Position numbers and translations under genes: made by a program. A DNA stretch of 42,669 nucleotides from Phenylobacterium zucineum (GTDB lineage Bacteria > Pseudomonadota > Alphaproteobacteria > Caulobacterales > Caulobacteraceae): NCBI GenBank assembly GCA_002221445.1, contig NMUI01000013.1:1-42669 (forward strand), read 5' to 3'. The notes below the pieces were generated by a model, which was not told the DNA's origin, did not search any database, and saw only the letters and a program-made list of their open reading frames with translations. The stretch's first letter is position 1; every line of letters begins with the position of its first letter. Positions 6,992 through 11,958 of this stretch are shown piece by piece.

Positions 6992-7338
6992 TGACGCCCA
7001 ACAAGCACGTCGGCAGCAACTGGCTGCACCTGAAGTCCAACAAGAAAGTCGTGATCGTCGGGCACGGGATGCTCGAGGCCACAGCTCGTCCTTGCTTCTT
7101 CTACAACGAGGAAGGCGAGAACGTCATCTGGGCGCGTGACAGTGAGGAGTTCCTCGACGGTCGCTTCCAGCAGCTCTCCTACCAAGTCGTCTTGTTCTCT
7201 GAAGCCGGCATCATGATTGCGCTCGTCAAGTGCGGCGTCCCGCTGTCAGACCTGGTGAAGGAGCACCCGGAAGTTATGCGTATCACTGACCAGGAAGGGA
7301 CCGAGCTGTGGACCCGTGAGCAGCCGGTACCGCAATGA
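6991..7338 (+). CDS. Hypothetical protein
   Basis: A 115-residue protein starting at ATG 6991, sharing one base with the previous stop. It has a mixed beta content with WLHLKSNKKVVIVGHGMLEA, a Cys-Phe-Phe-Tyr strand (RPCFFYNEEGENVIWARDSE) and a helical end (GVPLSDLVKEHPEVMRITDQ). The N-terminal half ('Y.hlK.g..Y.Vl..a..Ea...p.V.Y.d..g..W.R....F' layout) is reminiscent of DUF1653 proteins, but key aromatic residues differ, so I give this only as a possibility. No enzyme motif is visible. Confidence 0.65.
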   Translation: MTPNKHVGSNWLHLKSNKKVVIVGHGMLEATARPCFFYNEEGENVIWARDSEEFLDGRFQQLSYQVVLFSEAGIMIALVKCGVPLSDLVKEHPEVMRITDQEGTELWTREQPVPQ

Positions 7339-7601
7339 TGCGGTGCGAGAAGTGTGGCGAAGACTCTGTTGTCAAAGACAGTCGCCATCACCTCAGCAAA
7401 CACAATCGAGCCTCGGCTTGCGAGCCGGGGTTCATATACCGCCGACGCCAATGCTTGAAGTGCGGTCACAAGTGGAGCACCGTCGAGATGCACGTCAACC
7501 GAATGGATGACTATGACCTCGAGACGGAACGTGATCGACTCAAGCAAAGGCTGAAGGCTCTCCGTCATCACATCTTGGAACTTGAAAGGATCACCAGATG
7601 A
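7338..7601 (+). CDS. NrdR-like zinc-ribbon protein
   Basis: An 87-residue protein starting at ATG 7338 (another ATG at 7335 adds one Met). Two Cys pairs, MRCEKCG near residue 3-6 and CLKCGHKW near 40-43, frame an Arg-rich stretch (IYRRRQCLKCGHKWSTVEMH). This is the zinc-ribbon arrangement at the start of the NrdR repressor ('MrCp.C....VkDSR......iRRRR.C..C..RFtTyE'). The ATP-cone domain of NrdR is absent and replaced by a coiled-coil segment (LETERDRLKQRLKALRHHIL). It may therefore be a phage-specific DNA-binding protein rather than an allosteric nrd repressor. Next to thyX, a link to nucleotide control is possible but unproven. Confidence 0.75.
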   Translation: MRCEKCGEDSVVKDSRHHLSKHNRASACEPGFIYRRRQCLKCGHKWSTVEMHVNRMDDYDLETERDRLKQRLKALRHHILELERITR

Positions 7602-8239
7602 AAGTCGAACTTGTGGCTATCACCAAGCCCACAGTCGCTGACATGCCGCCGGGCGTCTTCGTCGCCTATGCTGCTCGCGTCAGCAATCCCACGAACCAGC
7701 ACAACCACGAGACCTCGCCCAAGCTGCTTAAGTATCTGCAGCAGCACAAGCACTGGTCCCCGTTCGAGATGGCTCATGCCGTCCTGAAGATCGAGACCAC
7801 ACGGGACATTGCTCGGCAGATACTGCGGCACCGCTCGTTCTCCTTTCAGGAGTTCTCCCAGCGCTACGCCAAGGTGGACAACTTCGAGCTGTCGCGAGCG
7901 CGGCGTCAGGATACGAAGAACCGGCAGAACTCGATTGATGACCTCGACGTGAGCCTTCAGCGGGACTGGACGGCGAACCAGCAAGCGGTCATCGCTCACG
8001 CCCAGGAGGTCTATGAGCAGGCGCTCGCCGCGGGTGTCGCCAAGGAATGCGCTCGCAAGGTTCTGCCGGAAGGGCTGACGATCAGCACCCTCTTCATGGC
8101 CGGCACGTTCCGCTCGTGGCTCCATTATCTCGAGCAGCGATGCGACGAGTCCACACAGCTCGAGCACCGCGAGGTGGCGATTGCTGTCCGCGACGTTCTC
8201 GCCCATCACGTTCCGGAGGTCTTCGGTCATGAAGAGTAA
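7598..8239 (+). CDS. thyX: Flavin-dependent thymidylate synthase ThyX
   Basis: A 213-residue enzyme that makes dTMP from dUMP using FAD, NADPH and methylene-tetrahydrofolate. The diagnostic ThyX motif RHRxxSxxExSxRY is present as RHRSFSFQEFSQRY at residues 77-90 (the usual Asn after the second Ser is replaced by Gln). Further conserved parts are KLLKYLQQHKHWSPFEMA near the start ('L...gH.SpfE....f.i' region) and CARKVLPEGLTISTLFMAGT then FRSWLHYLEQRCDESTQLEH, which carry the 'aR..LP....t......n.R.l..fl..R....aQ.Ei' region. Length is normal. It starts in the overlap with the zinc-ribbon gene. It suggests the phage boosts its own thymidine pool. Confidence 0.97.
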   Translation: MKVELVAITKPTVADMPPGVFVAYAARVSNPTNQHNHETSPKLLKYLQQHKHWSPFEMAHAVLKIETTRDIARQILRHRSFSFQEFSQRYAKVDNFELSRARRQDTKNRQNSIDDLDVSLQRDWTANQQAVIAHAQEVYEQALAAGVAKECARKVLPEGLTISTLFMAGTFRSWLHYLEQRCDESTQLEHREVAIAVRDVLAHHVPEVFGHEE

Positions 8240-8495
8240 ACCAATCGAAGGAGCCACTCGCGTCATGGGAGGTCCGGGTCTCGAGGACTTGCACATTCGA
8301 GACACCATGGTCAAGAAGTCACACCTTGACCTTCATGGCGTCCCGTGCATGTCGAGCGCGTGGGAGCCGTCACCGGAGGAGCTGCAGCGCATCAAGCAAG
8401 GCGCTCCCATCATCCTGCGCATCATCGGCACCGATCACCCGCCGGTCGCCGTCGAGGTCGGGGCACCGAAGTCGAAGATCATCATGCCGGGATAG
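8229..8495 (+). CDS. Hypothetical protein
   Basis: An 88-residue protein starting at ATG 8229 inside the thyX end. The end of the protein has a helix then beta layout: SAWEPSPEELQRIKQGAPII, then LRIIGTDHPPVAVEVGAPKS. The segment 'W.Ps..El..l..G.pi.l.i.g..hPpv.v.v' is recurrent in small phage proteins of unknown function. It ends 20 bases before a strong terminator, so it is the last gene of the first early transcript. Confidence 0.7.
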   Translation: MKSKPIEGATRVMGGPGLEDLHIRDTMVKKSHLDLHGVPCMSSAWEPSPEELQRIKQGAPIILRIIGTDHPPVAVEVGAPKSKIIMPG

Positions 8496-8514
8496 GTCAA
8501 GCATCTTGACTGAT

Positions 8515-8557
8515 TATGGGCGTTGGCAGAAATCCTGTCAGCGCCCATATTATTTTG
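8515..8557 (+). terminator. Rho-independent terminator
   Basis: A 15-bp stem (8515-8529 with 8535-8549, only two G-U pairs, five-base loop) starts TATGGGCG and ends CGCCCATA, and is followed by TTATTTTGT. It closes the first early transcript after the gene ending at 8495. A fresh promoter begins 11 bases further on. Confidence 0.85.
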
Positions 8558-8567
8558 TATGGATCCG

Positions 8568-8596
8568 TTGACATGCGGATGGCAACCATCTATATC
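8568..8596 (+). promoter_or_regulatory. Sigma70-like promoter
   Basis: Perfect TTGACA (8568-8573), a 17-base spacer, and TATATC (8591-8596). It lies right after a terminator and 30 bases before the ATG at 8626. It belongs to the CCGTTGAC promoter set of this genome, and its transcript leader ends in GAAACGAAGGAG, a sequence repeated before the gene at 8925. Confidence 0.8.
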
Positions 8597-8625
8597 TATA
8601 TTCATCGAAACGAAGGAGCACACCA

Positions 8626-8862
8626 ATGACCACTGCTGAACGCCTCAACAAACTCGTCCACGATCACTTCGCCGCCCTATTCCCGGGCGAAACCATCACT
8701 GTCGAGGAAGACGGCGAAAACGAAACGTGGAACGTCTATGTTGCTGATCGTCTTCACTTCGACTTCGCCGTTGGCTCTGATGACGATGGCTTCTACTTCA
8801 CCGAGGTTGAAGAACGCCATGCTCCTGTGGAAATGGAAATTCCCGACTCGATCTGGGAATAA
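8626..8862 (+). CDS. Hypothetical acidic protein
   Basis: A 78-residue very acidic protein, with start ATG 8626 preceded by GAAGGAG. It shows a helical start (MTTAERLNKLVHDHFAALFP) and then alternating strands (ITVEEDGENETWNVYVADRL, FDFAVGSDDDGFYFTEVEER). Its own strong promoter and leader, flanked by a terminator before and another promoter after, suggest high independent expression. Small, acidic, strongly expressed early phage proteins are often host-takeover factors or DNA mimics; this is speculation here. Confidence 0.75.
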   Translation: MTTAERLNKLVHDHFAALFPGETITVEEDGENETWNVYVADRLHFDFAVGSDDDGFYFTEVEERHAPVEMEIPDSIWE

Positions 8863-8865
8863 CCG

Positions 8866-8894
8866 TTGACACCCCACCCATAACGTCTTAACGT
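8866..8894 (+). promoter_or_regulatory. Sigma70-like promoter
   Basis: TTGACA at 8866-8871, 17-base spacer, TAACGT at 8889-8894. It starts three bases after the previous gene and shares both the CCGTTGAC box and the downstream leader GAAACGAAGGAG with the promoter at 8568, so the two look like copies of one promoter-leader cassette. Confidence 0.7.
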
Positions 8895-8924
8895 CCATAC
8901 ATCTTGAAACGAAGGAGAACTCAA

Positions 8925-9263
8925 ATGTCTACCACCAACGAACTGCTCGCCAAGCTCAATGCCATGTATGAGGTCGATGGCCTTCCGAAGATCAAGGTCT
9001 GGAAGGAGTCCAAGGAAAAGCTTTTGGCTCGCATCGCTCGACATGAAGCCGAAGTCAAGCGCAATCCGACTCCGCTCAAGAAGATGAAGTCGGCGAAGAA
9101 CGAGGACAAGCCGGGACGCAAGGGCGAGTTCGCCGAATGGTGCCGCGCCAACGGGTTCAACCCGAAGGTTGCTCGTGCCAAGCTGCGCAAGGCCAATCAC
9201 AGGCGCAACGGCTCGCGCTACGAGCTGAATGAGAAGGCCATCGCTATCGTGAAGGGGAAGTGA
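8925..9263 (+). CDS. HTH-module protein
   Basis: A 112-residue basic protein; start ATG 8925 follows GAAGGAG. The N-terminal half is helical (MSTTNELLAKLNAMYEVDGL, then KESKEKLLARIARHEAE). The C-terminal half (about residues 65-112) is the recurrent small module of this phage: GEFAEWCRANGFNPKVARAK, LRKANHRR, then GSRYELNEKAIAIVKGK. The same 'lAe.lGi.p..aR.aLRka.....g.Y.w......i' plan is in the proteins at 4743, 4847 and 24528. DNA binding is likely from the HTH pattern and basic charge. It opens a run of genes that continues to 10.7 kb. Confidence 0.75.
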   Translation: MSTTNELLAKLNAMYEVDGLPKIKVWKESKEKLLARIARHEAEVKRNPTPLKKMKSAKNEDKPGRKGEFAEWCRANGFNPKVARAKLRKANHRRNGSRYELNEKAIAIVKGK

Positions 9264-9264
9264 C

Positions 9265-9696
9265 ATGAACTTCTCGTCTGCGGTACTCGCTCGCGAGTTT
9301 ATCCTCGCGGGCGATGCTCTCTTCACGTTGCGCTCGCTGCGCACCGATCAACACTACACCTTCAAAGTTCAGAAGGCGCAGAACGCTGAGCGCTGGTTCG
9401 TCAAGCTGCTCGTGTCGCCTGATGAGTTCAAGTATATGGGCACCATTGATGGCAGTCCTCCCGCGTTTCGCTTGACTGGCAAGTCACAGTATGAACCGGA
9501 GTCGACGCCTGTCCGTGCCTTCAAGTTTGCATTCGGCTGGGTCTGCCAAGGATCAATCCCAACTGACCTTGAAATAAAGCACTCGGGAAAGTGCGGCCGA
9601 TGCGGAAAGACGTTGACAAACCCCATCTCGATTGATAGGGGTATTGGGCCTGAGTGCTACATCATTGTGGAGAACCGACGTGAACGCCATTCGTGA
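9265..9696 (+). CDS. DUF6011-like zinc-knuckle protein
   Basis: A 143-residue protein. The end carries KCGRCGKTLTNPISIDRGIG followed by PEC, the CxxC...GIGPxC signature of DUF6011 (residues about 113-134), a small zinc-binding motif widespread in phages and actinobacteria. The first part has FTLRSLRTDQHYTFKVQKAQ and a beta-rich FKYMGTIDGSP segment, the usual N-terminal region of these proteins. The exact role is unknown. It begins two bases after the previous stop, and its last codons contain the GTG start of the next gene. Confidence 0.8.
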   Translation: MNFSSAVLAREFILAGDALFTLRSLRTDQHYTFKVQKAQNAERWFVKLLVSPDEFKYMGTIDGSPPAFRLTGKSQYEPESTPVRAFKFAFGWVCQGSIPTDLEIKHSGKCGRCGKTLTNPISIDRGIGPECYIIVENRRERHS

Positions 9697-9910
9697 AAAG
9701 ATCAAAAAGCTGCTTGCTGTCGCTGAAGGACAGGCGAACGAGCACGAGTCCGCTCGAGCCATGGAGCTCGCATCCTCGCTCATGATGCGCCACGGGATCG
9801 ACCGCGAGTCACTCGGCGAGAAGCCCACAGTTGGCGAAGGTTCATATTTCCCCATCGACTACAAGTGGCACAGGACCACCGCTCAGGCTGTGGGCTGCTT
9901 TACGGCGTGA
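9680..9910 (+). CDS. DUF2786-like protein, N-terminal part of a frame-interrupted gene
   Basis: The frame starts at GTG 9680 and reads VNAIREKIKKLLAVAEGQAN then EHESARAMELASSLMMRHGI. This is the DUF2786 start ('...kirkLLalA....t..EA..A...A..Lm.khgi'). It stops at TGA 9910 just after WHRTTAQAVGCF. The natural continuation (YGVIAFETYDWSSFRFVGRP) is found immediately downstream in the -1 frame. The break lies at the T run 9899-9901: one extra T would give GCFYGVIA and restore one protein of about 226 residues. I treat this as one gene that is either split by a lost base or read through by a -1 shift. Confidence 0.75.
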   Translation: MNAIREKIKKLLAVAEGQANEHESARAMELASSLMMRHGIDRESLGEKPTVGEGSYFPIDYKWHRTTAQAVGCFTA

Positions 9911-10359
9911 TAGCGTTCGAGACCTACGACTGGTCATCGTTCCGATTTGTGGGACGCCCCGACAATATCGACGCGGCACAGGACACGCTCGCTTTCGTGT
10001 TGCTGCAGGTCGAGGCTCTTTACAAGTCTCACCTGCCCAAGGGATTGAGCAAGCAAGCCCGTGCTGAGTTCCGTCGCTCATTCAAGGACGCCTGCTCGCA
10101 TCGCGTCTATGAGCGTTGTGCCAAGATCGTTGAAGAACAGACTCAAAAGGACAACCCCTCGACGGGAAGCACCGCGCTGGTGGTGATCGAGCATCGCAAG
10201 CAACTGAAGCTTGAAGTGGACGACTACCTGAAGGCTGCGGGTGCTCGGACTATTAAGTCACGATCCGTCTCCGTCAAATTGAACGAGGGCTACCTCCGTG
10301 GCCGCCTTGCCGGTGACCACGTAGAACTCAACCGAACAATCAAGGAGATTGATGAATGA
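9865..10359 (+). CDS. DUF7168-like C-terminal part of the same frame-interrupted gene
   Basis: The frame is open from 9865, but true homology to the family probably starts near 9895. It contains YDWSSFRFVGRPDNIDAAQD followed by TLAFVLLQVEALYKSH, then a helical FRRSFKDACSHRVYERCAKI segment and a C-terminal SVKLNEGYLRGRLAGDHVEL. The order 'fvGr..d...A......L' then 'f..gf...v..rl' is the usual partner of DUF2786 in phage and bacterial proteins of unknown function. On its own it lacks a ribosome site near its first possible codon, which supports the view that it belongs to the 9680 frame. Confidence 0.75.
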   Translation: MAQDHRSGCGLLYGVIAFETYDWSSFRFVGRPDNIDAAQDTLAFVLLQVEALYKSHLPKGLSKQARAEFRRSFKDACSHRVYERCAKIVEEQTQKDNPSTGSTALVVIEHRKQLKLEVDDYLKAAGARTIKSRSVSVKLNEGYLRGRLAGDHVELNRTIKEIDE

Positions 10360-10694
10360 AGGTTGCAATATGGCTATTGATGATGACCACCGGTGCTTCA
10401 GCGAGTGGACTCTCCGGGGTTCATTCGCAGCTCGCCGAGAAAGCTCGACAGATTGAACACGCCTGTGGCTCGAGGATCATATCGGGCTACCGGCACACGC
10501 GCATTGCTGGAAGCCGACGCTGGTCGCTTCACGCAAGCGGACGAGCGGTTGACATGACCGGGAACCCAAAGTGCATATACCTGCACCTCAAAGACTGGCC
10601 CGGCGGCTACAGCATCGACTACGGTCGAGTCGGTCATGTCCACATCTCGTTGGGCGGCTTTGAAGATGGAAAACGCTTTCGTCATCGAAAATAA
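10356..10694 (+). CDS. Secreted M15-type (YcbK-like) zinc peptidase
   Basis: A 112-residue protein with a signal peptide (MKVAIWLLMMTTGASASG, cleavage near residue 17). The metal site of M15 D-Ala-D-Ala carboxypeptidases is visible: HASGRAVD (His59, Asp66) and GHVHIS (His94, His96), with SGYRHTRIAGSRRWS before them. Such enzymes cleave peptidoglycan stem peptides or related bonds in the periplasm. It lies in the early plus-strand block, far from the late lysis genes at 24.9-26.6 kb. That placement and its Sec signal suggest a wall-remodelling or superinfection role rather than the main endolysin; that is inference. It overlaps the previous gene by four bases. Confidence 0.82.
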   Translation: MKVAIWLLMMTTGASASGLSGVHSQLAEKARQIEHACGSRIISGYRHTRIAGSRRWSLHASGRAVDMTGNPKCIYLHLKDWPGGYSIDYGRVGHVHISLGGFEDGKRFRHRK

Positions 10695-10774
10695 ATCTGC
10701 AATCGGGCGGAACCCAATTCGGTCACAATCTTTATATAGATGTAGCAAGGGGCTACAGTAAAGGAGTGATCGTC

Positions 10775-10966
10775 ATGCCTATGCGCTTTGTCAAACTCAC
10801 TGAAGTCGCCCGCGAAGCCGGTATCCGTCCCGAGACTGCAAGGGCACGTGCTCGCCGAGCGTATGAAGAGCCAACGTCGAAGAGGTTGCCGCGTCCGGTA
10901 GCCCATTGGCTGTTCAAGGAAAGCGACGTGGAACGAGTCCTAAAAATGATCCGCAAGGACCATTGA
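10775..10966 (+). CDS. Small excisionase/MerR-like HTH protein
   Basis: A 63-residue basic protein. ATG 10775 follows AAAGGAG with nine bases spacing (GTG 10766 would be too close). The sequence MRFVKLTEVAREAGIRPETA then RARARRAYEE is a winged-helix HTH of the excisionase/MerR type, and WLFKESDVERVLKMIRK is the usual final strand-helix. It may be a small regulator of its neighbours; no integrase exists here to make it a true excisionase. A short hairpin (TGTAGC/GCTACA, 10740-10756) lies in its leader. Confidence 0.75.
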   Translation: MPMRFVKLTEVAREAGIRPETARARARRAYEEPTSKRLPRPVAHWLFKESDVERVLKMIRKDH

Positions 10967-10990
10967 GACTCGCCTGCAATCTGATATAGT
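10963..10990 (+). promoter_or_regulatory. Sigma70-like promoter
   Basis: TTGAGA (10963-10968), a 16-base spacer, and TATAGT (10985-10990). It overlaps the stop of the previous small gene and lies 49 bases before the ATG at 11039. Confidence 0.65.
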
Positions 10991-11038
10991 TGAGCGTCGG
11001 GAACAGTCCCGGCGCTCGAATAGTAGGAGAGGACCACT

Positions 11039-11215
11039 ATGCAATTCCGCGTTCACCTTCGCGATGGCTCGAAGTTCGATACCAACGAAACGCCCGAGCA
11101 GCTCAACAAAAAGTATGGCGGCGCTATTGCCAAGATCAAGCGCATCAAGGATGATGGCAAAAAGCAGCCCGTCACGTCCGACCAGCTCAAGCAGTTGAAG
11201 GAGCGCTTCGCATGA
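11039..11215 (+). CDS. Small hypothetical protein
   Basis: A 58-residue basic protein, MQFRVHLRDGSKFDTNETPE onward, starting at ATG 11039 with TAGGAGAGG upstream. It has a strand-rich start and a Lys-rich helical part (YGGAIAKIKRIKDDGKKQPV), then a final helix (SDQLKQLKERFA). It ends in an ATGA overlap with the glycosylase gene, so it is translated with it. No family recognised; coding character and the ribosome site support it. Confidence 0.75.
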   Translation: MQFRVHLRDGSKFDTNETPEQLNKKYGGAIAKIKRIKDDGKKQPVTSDQLKQLKERFA

Positions 11216-11598
11216 CTCGGATCAATGTCGTTCCGCCCGCCGAGTTGCACAGTAAGCACCTCGTTGCCGAGTACCGCGAGCTGCCCCGGGTGTTTGCGCT
11301 GGTGCGCGCCGCACATGAACGCGGCGAGCGACCCGGCACGATCAATGCGCCGGCGCGATACACGCTCGGACGTGGTCACGTCAAGTTCTTCTATGACAAA
11401 CTCGGCTGGCTCACTCGCCGACAGAAGGCGCTCATTGACGAGATGATTGCTCGAGGCTACAAGCCCACTTTCCTGACGCCTGAGGACCTATCACGCGACA
11501 TTGACCGCGTGTGGCTGAATGAATGGACGCCTGACGTTGAGGCGCTCATGCTCAATCGTCAACGCATCGAGGAGCGGTCGCCATGGAAGTCAACGTGA
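11212..11598 (+). CDS. denV: Pyrimidine dimer DNA glycosylase, T4 endonuclease V-like
   Basis: A 128-residue base-excision enzyme that cuts the glycosyl bond at UV-induced pyrimidine dimers and then nicks the abasic site. It aligns from the first residue with T4 DenV: MTRINVVPPAEL (catalytic Thr2 after Met removal) and HLVAEYRELPRVFALV, where Arg22, Glu23 and Arg26 match the T4 catalytic and binding residues. The mid-part GHVKFFYDKLGWLTRRQKAL and the end DRVWLNEWTPDVEALMLNRQ also match the family plan. Length is close to T4 DenV (138). It suggests a habitat exposed to sunlight or a DNA-repair need. It overlaps the neighbours at both ends. Confidence 0.95.
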   Translation: MTRINVVPPAELHSKHLVAEYRELPRVFALVRAAHERGERPGTINAPARYTLGRGHVKFFYDKLGWLTRRQKALIDEMIARGYKPTFLTPEDLSRDIDRVWLNEWTPDVEALMLNRQRIEERSPWKST

Positions 11599-11891
11599 TC
11601 CAACGCAGCGATAAGCTGTGGGAGATGACCATCGACGGAAAGCTGCTCCTCGATGGCGTCACAGGAAACGCCGTGACGTTTACGAAATCTGAACGATTTG
11701 GGTTTATGTATGGACAGGACAACGCGCTCACTCGCGTTGTTCGGTTCCTAGAAGGAGAAGCCCATGAGCAACGTCGTTCCTCTCAACGTCACAGTCAAAG
11801 TTCCCACGAGTTCGGTTGTAGTCAACCGCCGCGGCATTTTAATTGCCGGTGCAGCAATAGCAGCGGAAGAGATCATCGACATATCACATGA
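11583..11891 (+). CDS. Hypothetical protein
   Basis: Open for 102 residues. The first 60 or so read well: MEVNVIQRSDKLWEMTIDGK, LLLDGVTGNAVTFTKSERFG, then ALTRVVRFLEGE. After base 11764 the frame is Ser/His/Arg-rich and is a shadow of the next gene, which has a strong ribosome site. The natural protein may therefore end near 11765, with one base missing upstream, or simply have a non-native tail. Function unknown; the N-terminal part is a plausible small beta-sheet protein. Confidence 0.6.
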   Translation: MEVNVIQRSDKLWEMTIDGKLLLDGVTGNAVTFTKSERFGFMYGQDNALTRVVRFLEGEAHEQRRSSQRHSQSSHEFGCSQPPRHFNCRCSNSSGRDHRHIT

Positions 11892-11958
11892 TCGAGACGA
11901 GGCAGTCCTGACGATCAGCCGTCGGACTGCTGTTCGTCTGGGAGTTCCCACCAAGTAG
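11764..11958 (+). CDS. Small hypothetical protein
   Basis: A 64-residue protein with start ATG 11764 preceded by AGAAGGAG. It is beta-rich and uncharged at first (MSNVVPLNVTVKVPTSSVVV), then GILIAGAAIAAEEI, a moderately hydrophobic segment, and a strand-rich end. The hydrophobic part is short for a membrane span. It is the last plus-strand gene before the minus-strand primase-helicase and overlaps its 3' end by 44 bases. Confidence 0.65.
   Translation: MSNVVPLNVTVKVPTSSVVVNRRGILIAGAAIAAEEIIDISHDRDEAVLTISRRTAVRLGVPTK

Noticed and set aside
10775-10966. Excisionase as evidence for a temperate phage
   Set aside because: The small HTH proteins at 10775 and 13788 resemble excisionases in fold, but no integrase, attachment site or CI-type repressor was found in the closed genome.
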